Part shown: one piece after another, positions 33,901-42,006 of the stretch
Numbering within the stretch: the stretch's first letter is position 1
How the letters are laid out: every line of letters begins with the position of its first letter
Source of the DNA: Streptomyces sp. NBC_00237
GTDB taxonomy: Bacteria > Actinomycetota > Actinomycetes > Streptomycetales > Streptomycetaceae
Direction of reading: 5' to 3'
Assembly: GCF_026342435.1 (NCBI RefSeq)
Contig: NZ_JAPEMT010000004.1
Span: 310,001-374,000, forward strand
DNA: 64,000 bases
Made by a program: the position numbers and the translations under genes
The notes under the pieces: generated by a model
What the model was told of the DNA's origin: nothing
The model's database searches: none
Seen by the model: the letters and a program-made list of their open reading frames with translations, nothing else

Positions 33901-34137
33901 GACCCCGCGCTGTCCCTGCTCGCGCAGGGGTGGCAGGAGGTGCTCGGGCACGGCCGGTTCGCGGCGGACTCGCACTTCTTCCAGGTCGGCGGGCACTCCC
34001 TGCTGGCCGCGCAGCTCGCGGCGTGGCTGGAGCCGCACCTCGGCAGCCGCCCGCCGCTGCGGGTGCTCTTCCAGAACCCGGTGCTCGCCGACCAGGCGCG
34101 CGCGCTGACCGCCACGACCGTACCGACGGGGTCGTGA
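30967..34137 (+). CDS. NRPS, C-A-T module
   Basis: 1056 residues. Condensation domain (about 1-440) with intact HHLIHDG near residue 133. Adenylation domain (about 475-945): YVIHTSGSTGVPKPV (A3), SFDVALEE (A4), NAYGVTEASISS (A5), YLTGD (A7), GRRDNQIKLRGYRIE (A8), GGKPHR (A10 Lys). Carrier domain with FFQVGGHSLLAAQL (Ser near 1010). Read by hand, the ten specificity residues are D-V-E-N-V-G-A-I-S-K, resembling D-M-E-N-L-G-L-I-N-K of ornithine/hydroxyornithine domains (inference). No epimerase or thioesterase. The stop overlaps the next start (TGATG), so the NRPS genes are translationally coupled. Confidence 0.95.
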   Translation: MLPLSSSQEIVWLHEQVQPGSRAYNFTASLDLWGDLDADALHAGLAATLDRHPGLRLELVPVPGAMPGQRVADVCPPRLHRVELEGRDDPEAAFQDLLRAEAERPLDTFEAPLLRWTLVRMAADHHRLIHVEHHLIHDGHSFAILLADVFGTYRARVLGESAALPPASSYADHVRAQAGRSGPSQDGLDFWTRELAGASYDMPLPGLTQPGASRRHHGGQLRQSIGADLAERLRAHAKERGLTPFATLLGLFAELLRRHGGRAEMVVGTAVGNRPIGFEDAVGMFVNTIPLRLRLDPDAPAEDTMDEVTDTLVRALPYQEVPVQELTRALGLHTSGADNPLFSVMFSAHDAVLPDLEVPGLEVSLFEGFNTGTTRFDLDVVLLPDDRRGVGPRLGAAGMTLVWDYDADLYGEDVAKLLSGRFLDLLRAYLDAPGTALAALAPPAAAPLAEPEIVSAHDPLDPVAAHDPSLPALLVGARRITYGELNERVDSLVRRLRAAGVTAGQPVAAVLPRGVDSVVTLLACLRGGAVYCPLSPSDPPARLELLLDRLAPALVLTAADGDVRVPAGLPTAAVGDEVLPPAAPAQTVPSAAYVIHTSGSTGVPKPVAVGPDALRNHLTGVTERFGLAAGDRALLFAQPSFDVALEEVLPSLYAGACLVVPEFEVPTGSELVQLLGDARVSVANLPTSYFLATREELRAALDGGGWSPRLLVLGGERLPSDVLREFLSGGDSGLRVFNAYGVTEASISSTVYEIDPAGLTDTAEIPLGAELPGERIHVLGAGLQPLPDGAVGELAVAGAGLAEGYLGNPEVTAARFVHVPALEGARVYLTGDLGFRGQDGLLRFLGRRDNQIKLRGYRIELEEVEAAASAVLGGRSCAVVLDASTASTPRLVGFLEAAGSGTGAEEAWDEQELHRALSDKLPGALVPGVWVRLDAMPTLPGGKPHRTALAKLAAELEAAEPLPEPASAPEELGSPSFDDPALSLLAQGWQEVLGHGRFAADSHFFQVGGHSLLAAQLAAWLEPHLGSRPPLRVLFQNPVLADQARALTATTVPTGS

Positions 34138-36041
34138 TGACCACCCTGCCGAACGACGAAGGACTTCAGGACATGACTCCCCGCGCGCTTCCCAGCCTGC
34201 TCCACGGCAAGGAGGCCCCCCAGGACCCGACGGGCGTGCTCGCCCGCTACGAGGAGTGGGTGCGCCGCACTCCCGACTCGCCCGCCGTTCTCGACGGGGC
34301 GCACTCCTGGACGTACGGGGAGATCGACGCGGCGGCCGACGCGCTGATACGGACCTGGGACGGGCGGCTGCGCCCCGGCGACCTGGTCGGGGTCTGCCTC
34401 GACAGGTCCGCCGCACTCGTGGTGACGACGGTCGCGCTGGCCCGGGTCGGCGCGGTCTGCCTGCCGCTGGGGCCGCGCCCCGGCGAGCGCAGGCTCGCGG
34501 CGGTCGGCGAGGACGTCGGCGTGGCGTGCCTGATCGGCGCGCCGGATGTGCTGCCGCCCGCATACCGGGAGGCCGGGCAGGGGGACGCCGAGCACCTCGC
34601 GCTGCCGCTGCCCGAGGCGGGGGCGAACGCGGTGGCCGGGGTGGTCGCGGCGTTCCTGCCGCCCACGCCCGGCGCTCACGCCGCCCCGGCGAACGCGCTG
34701 TACGCGGTCCTCACGTCCGGTTCCACCGGCCGCCCCAAGGCGGTCGCCGTGGCCGAGCCCGCGCTGCGCGCACTGCTCGGCTGGTACCGCGCGGAGACCG
34801 GGATCGGCCCCGGCGACCGGCAGTCCCTGCTCATCGGCGTCGCCTTCGACCCGCACGTGATGGAGCTGTGGGCCGGGCTGACCTCGGGCGCGGCCCTGGT
34901 GCCCGCGCCGGACGCCGTCCGCTGGGACCCTGCGGCGCTCGTCGACTGGTGGCGCGAGGCCGGGGTGACGGTCGCGGTCTCGGCGACCCCGATGATCGAA
35001 CCGCTGCTCGACGCGGACTGGCCGCAGGACCTGACGCTGCGTCACCTGATTGTCGGCGGCGACCGGATGCGCCGCCGCCCCGGCCCGGACGTGACCTGCG
35101 TGGTGCACAACGCGTACGGGCCCGCCGAGGCCACCGTGGTCACCACCACGCACGCCATGCGGGCCACCGACGCCGACGTGCACGAGGAGGCGGCACCGCC
35201 CATCGGCATCCCCCTGCCCGGGGTGTCCGTGCTGGTCACCGACCCGGAGGGTCGCGTCGTACCGCGCGGCGAAGACGGTGAACTGCGCATCGGCGGCGCG
35301 CAGTTGGCGATCGGCTATCTCGACCCGGAGCTGACGGAGCGCCGCTTCGTCGCGGCCTCCCCCACCGAAGAGGGCCGGGCGTACCGGACCGGCGACCGGG
35401 TGCGGATGCGCGCCGACGGGGTGCTGGATTTCCTGGGCCGCCTGGACGACCAGGTCAAGATCAGTGGCGTACGGATCGAACCCGCCGAGGTCGAGGCCGC
35501 ACTGGAGCAGGACCCGGCGGTGCGCGGCGCGGTCGTCGTGGCACCCCGGGACGCGGAGGGCCGCGCCCGGCTCGTCGCGTACGTGCTGCCCGCCGCAGGT
35601 GCTGCCGCACCCCCGGCTCCCGACGCCCTGCTGGCCGCCGTGCGCGGCTGGCTGCCGGAGCAGGCCGTGCCGTCGGCGGTGCGGATCGTGGACGCGTTCG
35701 CGCTGGACGCCAACGGGAAGGTCGACCGGGCCGCGCTCCTGAAGCAGGAGGAGCGGACGGACACCTCCGGAGCCGCCCTCGGCGTCGAGGGCGCGTCGAC
35801 GAACGAACGGCTCGTGCTGGGGACCGTACGCGAACTCCTCGGCCGCGCGGATGTCGCCCTGACGGACAACTTCACCGACGTCGGCGGGACGTCACTCGTC
35901 GCCGCCCGGCTGCTCGCGGCCATCGAGCGGGAGGCGGGGGTGCGGCTGCGCGCGCCGGAACTGCTGCGCCAGCCCGACCTGCGGGCGGTCGTCGCCCTGC
36001 TCGACGCACGCTGTGCGGCGACGCTGAAGGCGGCGGTCTGA
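34137..36041 (+). CDS. NRPS, A-T protein (first)
   Basis: 634 residues from ATG 34137, overlapping the preceding stop by one base. Adenylation domain (about 15-540): VLTSGSTGRPKAV (A3, near 193), FDPHVMELW (A4), NAYGPAEATVV (A5), YRTGDRV (A7), GRLDDQVKISGVRIE (A8), ANGKVDR (A10). Carrier domain near 560-630 with FTDVGGTSLVAARLL, Ser as phosphopantetheine site. Specificity residues read by hand are D-P-M-V-I-G-A-V-V-K, which I cannot match to a known amino acid. There is no condensation domain, so the loaded residue must be used by a C domain on another protein. Confidence 0.93.
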   Translation: MTTLPNDEGLQDMTPRALPSLLHGKEAPQDPTGVLARYEEWVRRTPDSPAVLDGAHSWTYGEIDAAADALIRTWDGRLRPGDLVGVCLDRSAALVVTTVALARVGAVCLPLGPRPGERRLAAVGEDVGVACLIGAPDVLPPAYREAGQGDAEHLALPLPEAGANAVAGVVAAFLPPTPGAHAAPANALYAVLTSGSTGRPKAVAVAEPALRALLGWYRAETGIGPGDRQSLLIGVAFDPHVMELWAGLTSGAALVPAPDAVRWDPAALVDWWREAGVTVAVSATPMIEPLLDADWPQDLTLRHLIVGGDRMRRRPGPDVTCVVHNAYGPAEATVVTTTHAMRATDADVHEEAAPPIGIPLPGVSVLVTDPEGRVVPRGEDGELRIGGAQLAIGYLDPELTERRFVAASPTEEGRAYRTGDRVRMRADGVLDFLGRLDDQVKISGVRIEPAEVEAALEQDPAVRGAVVVAPRDAEGRARLVAYVLPAAGAAAPPAPDALLAAVRGWLPEQAVPSAVRIVDAFALDANGKVDRAALLKQEERTDTSGAALGVEGASTNERLVLGTVRELLGRADVALTDNFTDVGGTSLVAARLLAAIEREAGVRLRAPELLRQPDLRAVVALLDARCAATLKAAV

Positions 36042-36042
36042 G

Positions 36043-38139
36043 ATGTCCGCGAACACACACTCCACGCGGTCCGAGATGCCCGCGAACACGCACTCCACGC
36101 TGCCCTCCCTGCCCACCCTGTTCGCCCGGCAGGCGGCACTGACGCCTGACGCGCTCGCCCTGATCGACGGCGACTCGACACTGACGTACCGTCAACTCCT
36201 TTCCCTGTCCGAGGGTTTGGCGGTCCACCTCCAGAAGAAGGGACTGCGGCCCGGCGAGCCCGTGGCCCTGCTGACGCGGCGCTCGGCCCGCACCGTCGTG
36301 GCGCAGCTCGCACTGTGGTGGGCGGGCGCGGTGTGCGTACCGCTCGACCCGGCGCACCCCAAGGCTCGCACCGAGGCGGTCGTCGCCGATTCCGGGGCCG
36401 TGCTCACGGTCGGCGACGGCGATCTGCTGGCGGAGGCGGGGCTGAGCGGTCCCCGGCTGGTGCTGGACGCCGACCTGCCGTCGTACGACGGGGTGACGCC
36501 GTTGCCGGGACCCGGCCAGGACGCCGCCGCGTTCATCATGTTCACCTCGGGATCCACCGGGCGGCCCAAGGGGGTGGCGGTCCGGCACCGGGCCGTCGCC
36601 GCGCTGGCCGCCGACCCGTCGTACGTGACGGTGGGCCCGCGTGACCGGGTGCTGCTGCACTCCCCCGCGACGTTCGACGCCTCGACCTTCGAGGTGTGGG
36701 TGGCCCTCGCCAACGGGGCGGCCGTCGTGGTCTGCCCCGCCGACCGGCCGTCCTTCGAGGACCTGGTGCGCGAGGTGGAACGGCACTCCGTCACCGTCGC
36801 GTTCTTCACCACGGCGCTCTTCCACCAGCTCGCCGCCCGCCGCTCGCGGGTCTTCGCGCTGCTGCGTTCGGTGGTGGTGGGCGGCGAGGCGCTGTCGGTC
36901 CAGCACGCGGAGGCGGTGTTGCGCGCGTACCCCTGGCTGGAACTGGTCAACGGGTACGGGCCGACCGAGACGACGACCTTCGCCACCGCGCACCGCGTGA
37001 CGGAGGCGGACCTCAAGGGGCCGATGCCGGTGGGCCGTCCGATCGCCGGAGCGACTGCGCACGTCCTCGACGAGGACGGACGCGCGGTCGCGGTCGGTGA
37101 GGTCGGCGAACTGTGGATCGGCGGCTCCCGGCTGGCCGAGGGCTACGTGGGGCAGCCGGAGCTGACCGCCGAACGGTTTGTGGTGCGTCCCGGACTCGGC
37201 CGCCTCTACCGGACCGGCGATCTCGCCTCGGTGCGTGCCGACGGGGTCCTGGACTTCCACGGCCGTACGGACGACCAGGTGAAGGTGCGCGGGCACCGCA
37301 TCGAGCCGGGCGAGATCGAGCACGCGCTGCGGGAGCGGCCGGAGGTGGAGGACGCGGCGGTGACGGTGCGCCGCGCGACCCCCGACGACGTGCGGCTGGC
37401 GGCGTTCGTGGTGCTGGGGGCGTCGCACGCGGCCGATCCCGGGACGCTGCGCGCCTCTCCCGCCGAACTCCGTTCCTGGCTGGGCGAATTGATGCCGCCG
37501 CATCTGGTGCCGGACGAGCTGACGGTGGTGGAGCGGCTGCCTCTGACGGCGACCGGCAAGGTGGACCGGCGGGCGCTCGTGGAGCGCGGCTCCGGTGCGG
37601 GGAACGGTTCCGGGCCGGGGGCGGGCCCTGACGCGGCATCCGGTCCGGGTACGGCGGTCGATCCCGGCGCGGGACTCGGCACCGTCACGGCCTCCGGTAC
37701 TGGTTCGGCGTCCGTCTCCGGTGCCGGGACCGATCACGGTGCGGTGCACCCGTCCGGTGCGCAGGACGGAGCGGCAGGAACGGCAGGGACGGGTACGCCC
37801 TCCCTGACGCCGCTCCAGCAGGCCGTCGCCGAGGTGTGGGCGCGGTCGCTCGGCTGTGAAGTGGCCTCCCCCGATGACGACTTCCTCGCCCTCGGCGGTC
37901 ACTCGCTGCTCGCCCTCGTCGTCACCGACGACCTCCGCGAGGACCTGGGCGTCGAACTGTCGCTCGCCGACTTCTTCGCCTCGCCGACGGTGGCAGGTCA
38001 CGCCGCCCTCGTCGAGCGGGCCCTGCTGGCGGCGCACACCGATCTGCACCCGCTGTCGCAATCCCTCGAACCCGCCCCTTCCCCCGACACTTCCCTCGAC
38101 ACCTCCCTCGACGCGCCGGAGCACACCGATGTCCCTTGA
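36043..38139 (+). CDS. NRPS, A-T protein (second, valine-like code)
   Basis: 698 residues; ATG 36043 follows the previous stop at once. Adenylation domain (about 20-510): MFTSGSTGRPKGV (A3), FDASTFEVW (A4), NGYGPTETTTF (A5), YRTGDLA (A7), GRTDDQVKVRGHRIE (A8), ATGKVDR (A10). A ~70-residue Gly/Ser/Ala-rich linker follows, then a carrier domain with FLALGGHSLLALVV (Ser near 619). Hand-read specificity residues D-A-F-F-V-G-G-T-F-K agree at eight of ten with the valine code D-A-F-W-I-G-G-T-F-K. No condensation domain. The N-terminus has a short internal repeat (ANTHST twice). Its end overlaps the next gene by 11 nt. Confidence 0.93.
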   Translation: MSANTHSTRSEMPANTHSTLPSLPTLFARQAALTPDALALIDGDSTLTYRQLLSLSEGLAVHLQKKGLRPGEPVALLTRRSARTVVAQLALWWAGAVCVPLDPAHPKARTEAVVADSGAVLTVGDGDLLAEAGLSGPRLVLDADLPSYDGVTPLPGPGQDAAAFIMFTSGSTGRPKGVAVRHRAVAALAADPSYVTVGPRDRVLLHSPATFDASTFEVWVALANGAAVVVCPADRPSFEDLVREVERHSVTVAFFTTALFHQLAARRSRVFALLRSVVVGGEALSVQHAEAVLRAYPWLELVNGYGPTETTTFATAHRVTEADLKGPMPVGRPIAGATAHVLDEDGRAVAVGEVGELWIGGSRLAEGYVGQPELTAERFVVRPGLGRLYRTGDLASVRADGVLDFHGRTDDQVKVRGHRIEPGEIEHALRERPEVEDAAVTVRRATPDDVRLAAFVVLGASHAADPGTLRASPAELRSWLGELMPPHLVPDELTVVERLPLTATGKVDRRALVERGSGAGNGSGPGAGPDAASGPGTAVDPGAGLGTVTASGTGSASVSGAGTDHGAVHPSGAQDGAAGTAGTGTPSLTPLQQAVAEVWARSLGCEVASPDDDFLALGGHSLLALVVTDDLREDLGVELSLADFFASPTVAGHAALVERALLAAHTDLHPLSQSLEPAPSPDTSLDTSLDAPEHTDVP

Positions 38140-41080
38140 CACCCCCGCAGCACTCCAGGAGGAACTGCTGCGCCGCGCCCGCGCCCGGACCTCGACCCGG
38201 AGCACCGCTCCGACGGCGGCGCCGACGGCCGCCGCGCCCCGCGCGACGGCCCCTCTCTCGCACGCCCAACGGCGCATGTGGCTGATGGACCGGCTCGGTC
38301 AGCGCGACGGCGTCTACAGCGTTCCCTTCGCGACGCGGCTCACCGGACCGCTCGACCTGGACGCGCTCGGCGAGGCGCTGACCGCGCTCGTCGCCCGGCA
38401 CGAGATCCTGCGCACCCGTTACGGGCAGCGCGACGACGTGCCGTACCAGGAGGCGCTGCCCGCGCCGGGCTCCGTCCCCGTGCGCGTGGTCGACACCGGG
38501 GACGCGGGCGACGACGACTGGGCGGACGTGCTGTCCGCCGAGGCCCGGCTCCCGTTCGACCTCGCCGCCGGTGCTCCGCCGCGAGCGCTGGTGCTGCGGC
38601 ACGGGCCCGAGGACCACACCGTCCTGCTGACGTTCCATCACATCGCTCTGGACGGCCATTCGTTGGTGACGGTCGCCGACGAGATCGGGAGGCTGTACGG
38701 GCAGGCCACCAGCGGCACCCCGGCCGCCCTCCCCCCGTCGCCCCCGCAGTACGCGGACTTCGCCCGGCGCGAGCACGCCACGGTCGGCGGAGCGCCCGAC
38801 GGTACGGCCACCGGTGCGACCGCCGGGACGGCCGACGGTTTCGGTCCGAGCCTGGACCACTGGTCCCGCCGCCTCGCCGGAGCCGTCCCGCCCGCACTCC
38901 CCCGCCCCGCCGCGCCGCCCGCCGACCTGGCGGAGCGGCCCGCCGCCACCCGCGTCGAGCCCCTCGGCCACGCGGTGCCCGACGCACTGCGGGCGATCGG
39001 CGCGAAGCACCGGGCGACCCTGTTCACCGTGCAACTCGCCGCCGCCTTCGCCGCGTTGCACCGGCTGACGGACCTCGACGACCTGGTGATCGGCTGTGCG
39101 GCCGGGCACCGCGAGGGCCGGGAGATGGCCGGTCTGGTGGGGTTGTGCGTCAACACCCTGCCGGTACGGGTGGACCTGGGCGGCGACCCGGAGTTCGGGG
39201 AGCTGGTGGAACGCGTACGGGACGCGCTGCTGGAGGCACAGCAGCACCGCCAGGTTCCGTACGACCTGGTCATGGAACGCCTCGGCGCGGCGGCGCGCGG
39301 CGCGGACGGCACGGCGCTGGTGCGCGTGACGGCCGACGTCCTGGGCGAGCCGACGGCGCTGCGGCTGCCGGGGCTGAACGCCGAAGCGGTCGACGTCACC
39401 CTGCCCGATGCCAAGTTCGACCTGTCCTTCGGGTTGTTCGACACGGCGGAACCCGCAGGTCTGGTGCAGTACGCGCGGGCCGCGCTGGACGACCAGGCAG
39501 GGGTGGCGCTGGGCCGCTCCTTCGCGGCGCTCCTGACCGCCGTGGCCGCCGACGCCTCGCTGCGGATCTCCGCCCTGCCCGGGGCTGCGGCCCCGGCCGC
39601 CGGGAGCGCCCCGCACCCGGCGGAGGCCGCTCTGCGCGCCCACCCCCGGGTCGCGGACGCCGCCGTGCTCACCACGCCCGGCGGCCCGCTCCTCGCGTAC
39701 GCCGTACTGCGGGACAGGATCGGCCCCTCCCCCACCCAACTCCGGTCCGCGCTGCGGGGCTCGCTGCCCCGGGAGCAGGTGCCGGTCGCGGTCACGCTGC
39801 TCGACGCGCTGCCCCGTACGCCCGACGGTTCGCCGGACGCGAGCGCGCTGCCCGGCAGCCCCGGGCCTGCCCGCGCCGCCGCTCCCGGCGGACCGCACGC
39901 CGCTGCCGTGGCGGAGGCGTTCGCGCACGTCCTGCGCCGCCGTCCGGCACCCGACGACGACTTCTTCGCGCTGGGCGGGCACTCGCTGGCCGCCGTACAG
40001 CTCGCCGAGCGGTTGCGTACCGGGCTCGTTCTGCCCCTGACCGGCCTCGACGTCATGGAGTGCCGCACCCCGCGCGCGCTGACCGCGCTCCTGGACACCC
40101 GGGCCGAGACCCGCGACGCCGCACAGTCGGCCGCAGCAACCGCATCCGCCGCGCGTTCCGCGTCCGTACGGTCCACCGGCCGACGCACCGTACGGCCGGG
40201 AACCGTCCTGGTGACCGGGGGCACGGGCGGCGTCGGCGCGTTCGTCCTGCGGGAACTGGCCGCACGGGGACGCCCCGTCCTGGCCCTGGCCCGCCCCGAG
40301 TCCGCCCACCTGGTGGCCGGGGACGGCGTCGAGGTGGTGGAGGGCGACCTCGCCGACCTCGACGGGCTGCGGGACGCCGTCGCCGGGGCGGACGCGGTGA
40401 TCCACGCGGCCTGCACCTTCACCCGGCCCGAGGTGGACGTCGCGGCGATGCGGGCGATGGCCGACGCCTGGAGCCGGGGCCCCTTCGTCTTCGTCAGCAG
40501 CGTCGACGCGTACGGCCGCCCCGCGACGGACAAGGTGGCCGAGGAAGCCCCGCCCGGCCTGCCGCTGAGCCCGTACGGGCAGGGGAAGGCCGACTGCGAG
40601 AACATCCTCCTCGGGGCCGCCGGAACCGGCGGGCGCGGCGGCGCGAGCGTGGTGCGCTCCCCCCTCGTGTGGGGGGCGCACGACCGACTGCGCGACCAAC
40701 TCCGCTGGGGCGCGACGGGTTTGCTCTACCAGGCCGCCCGCGCGGACGCCCTGATCACCCTGCCCGCACCGGGCACGGAGGGCCACGCGTGGTACGGGGC
40801 CGCCTGGGTGCACGCCTCGGCGCTGGCCCGCGCGGTCACCGCGTGCCTCGACGCCCCGGTGCACGGTGTGGCCAACGCCGTGAGCGGCCACGTCGGCTGG
40901 CCGGAACTCACCGACGCGCTCCGTGACCTGCTGGGCAGCTCCAGCCCCGTACGGCAGGCGGCCGAGGTGCACCCGGACCTCGACCACCGCTGGCACTACG
41001 CGGCGGACCGGCTCGCGGACGCACTGCGCCCGGAGCCCGGCGAGGACTTCCGCACGGTGCTGGCGGAAATGGTGCGCTGA
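38129..41080 (+). CDS. NRPS, C-(A remnant)-T-SDR terminal protein
   Basis: 983 residues from ATG 38129. Condensation domain (about 35-480) with FHHIALDG near 170. Residues about 494-577 resemble only the small C-terminal lobe of an adenylation domain (AALRAHPRVADAAVLTTPGG ... LPREQVPVAVTLLDALPRTP), with the A10 lysine motif replaced by PDGSPDA; the ~400-residue core is absent. Carrier domain with FFALGGHSLAAVQL (Ser near 618). C-terminal ~300 residues are an extended SDR: VLVTGGTGGVGAFVLRELA (NAD(P) loop), VSSVDAYG and SPYGQGKAD (Tyr-xxx-Lys). Likely reduces or otherwise modifies the carrier-bound chain and may release it. No thioesterase exists in the cluster. Confidence 0.9.
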   Translation: MSLDTPAALQEELLRRARARTSTRSTAPTAAPTAAAPRATAPLSHAQRRMWLMDRLGQRDGVYSVPFATRLTGPLDLDALGEALTALVARHEILRTRYGQRDDVPYQEALPAPGSVPVRVVDTGDAGDDDWADVLSAEARLPFDLAAGAPPRALVLRHGPEDHTVLLTFHHIALDGHSLVTVADEIGRLYGQATSGTPAALPPSPPQYADFARREHATVGGAPDGTATGATAGTADGFGPSLDHWSRRLAGAVPPALPRPAAPPADLAERPAATRVEPLGHAVPDALRAIGAKHRATLFTVQLAAAFAALHRLTDLDDLVIGCAAGHREGREMAGLVGLCVNTLPVRVDLGGDPEFGELVERVRDALLEAQQHRQVPYDLVMERLGAAARGADGTALVRVTADVLGEPTALRLPGLNAEAVDVTLPDAKFDLSFGLFDTAEPAGLVQYARAALDDQAGVALGRSFAALLTAVAADASLRISALPGAAAPAAGSAPHPAEAALRAHPRVADAAVLTTPGGPLLAYAVLRDRIGPSPTQLRSALRGSLPREQVPVAVTLLDALPRTPDGSPDASALPGSPGPARAAAPGGPHAAAVAEAFAHVLRRRPAPDDDFFALGGHSLAAVQLAERLRTGLVLPLTGLDVMECRTPRALTALLDTRAETRDAAQSAAATASAARSASVRSTGRRTVRPGTVLVTGGTGGVGAFVLRELAARGRPVLALARPESAHLVAGDGVEVVEGDLADLDGLRDAVAGADAVIHAACTFTRPEVDVAAMRAMADAWSRGPFVFVSSVDAYGRPATDKVAEEAPPGLPLSPYGQGKADCENILLGAAGTGGRGGASVVRSPLVWGAHDRLRDQLRWGATGLLYQAARADALITLPAPGTEGHAWYGAAWVHASALARAVTACLDAPVHGVANAVSGHVGWPELTDALRDLLGSSSPVRQAAEVHPDLDHRWHYAADRLADALRPEPGEDFRTVLAEMVR

Positions 41081-41112
41081 GCAGGGCCGACGACGTACCG
41101 GCCCCCGTACTG

Positions 41113-41155
41113 CCCGTACTCGACCTCCCTCCTCCCCAGGGAGGTTGAGTACGGG
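41113..41155 (+). terminator. Long hairpin ending the NRPS operon
   Basis: CCCGTACTC-g-ACCTCCCT (41113-41130) pairs with AGGGAGGT-t-GAGTACGGG (41138-41155), loop 7 nt, 33 nt after the NRPS stop. It separates the NRPS genes from plsC-like 41276. Confidence 0.85.
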
Positions 41156-41275
41156 TACTCACGCGCGCGCCCCTCCCGCCGCCCAGGATGTGATCAACGC
41201 GCCGCACCCGACGCGGTCGACGCACCGCGCTCGATCCGGTCGACGCACCGCATCCGACCAGGAGGTACCGCCCCC

Positions 41276-41941
41276 ATGCTCAGCCGTCTCGCCGGAGCCC
41301 TGTTGCCCTGCACGGGCCGGTTGTCCGTCACCGTCGACGCGGGGGCCGGGTTCGCCCCCGGCAGCATCATCGCCGCCAACCACACCTCGCTCGCCGACCC
41401 CGCACTCGTCCTGGCCGGGCTCCGCGAGCTCGGGATCCGGCCCACCGTGATGGCCGCCGCCGGACTGTGGAAGATCCCGGTCCTCGGGCGAATGCTCTCC
41501 GAAGGCGGCCACATCCCCGTCCACCGCCAGTCCCGCCGGGCCGCCGAAGCTCTGGATTACGCCGCCGAAGCCCTCGCCGACGGACGGCTGGTCCTGATCT
41601 ACGGGGAGGGCGGCCTGCCCCGCCGACCCGACGCGGGCGAAGCCCCGCCGGAGCCCTTCCGCAGCGGGCTGGCCCGGCTCGCGCAGCGCACCGGGGCCGC
41701 CGTGGTCCCGCTCGGCCAGGCCGGGGCCCGGCGCATCACCTCCGGCAGCGTGCCCAAGCAGCTCGCGGGCCTCGCGACCGCTCCGCTGCGCCGCCCCCGG
41801 CTGCACGTCCACGTCGGTACGCCGATCCGCCCGACCGGCGATCTGGCGGCCCGCACCGCGCACGCCCACGCGGCCGTGACGGCGGCGTGGCGCACGGCGG
41901 CGGCCCGTGTCGCAGGGGCTCCCGTCACTCTCGCGGCCTGA
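41276..41941 (+). CDS. PlsC-family 1-acyl-glycerol-3-phosphate acyltransferase
   Basis: 221 residues from ATG 41276; AGGAGGT lies upstream. Acyltransferase motifs: IIAANHTSLADPAL (NHx4D, block I), MLSEGGHIPVHRQ (block II), VLIYGEGGLPRR (block III, EG in place of FPEGT) and VVPLGQAGARR (block IV). It acylates a glycerol phosphate or similar acceptor at the membrane. It is separated from the NRPS genes by a strong terminator, so a link to the peptide (for example N-acylation) is not supported by the sequence; family members are frequent lone genes in Streptomyces. Confidence 0.85.
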   Translation: MLSRLAGALLPCTGRLSVTVDAGAGFAPGSIIAANHTSLADPALVLAGLRELGIRPTVMAAAGLWKIPVLGRMLSEGGHIPVHRQSRRAAEALDYAAEALADGRLVLIYGEGGLPRRPDAGEAPPEPFRSGLARLAQRTGAAVVPLGQAGARRITSGSVPKQLAGLATAPLRRPRLHVHVGTPIRPTGDLAARTAHAHAAVTAAWRTAAARVAGAPVTLAA

Positions 41942-41946
41942 CGGAA

Positions 41947-42006
41947 CCGGGCCTCAGTCCCAGCCCCCGGGCCTCAGTCCCGGCCCCGGCCCTCAGTCCT
42001 CAGCCC
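41947..42006. repeat. Three tandem 20-bp repeats between convergent genes
   Basis: 41947-41966, 41967-41986 and 41987-42006 share ccgggcctcagtcccggccc. The last copy includes the stop codon of the kinase gene (42000-42002, minus strand). Confidence 0.8.

Noticed and set aside
41276..41941. PlsC-like gene as the lipid-tail enzyme of the NRPS product
   Set aside because: A strong terminator separates it from the NRPS genes and it has its own ribosome site and spacing; no direct evidence for a link.
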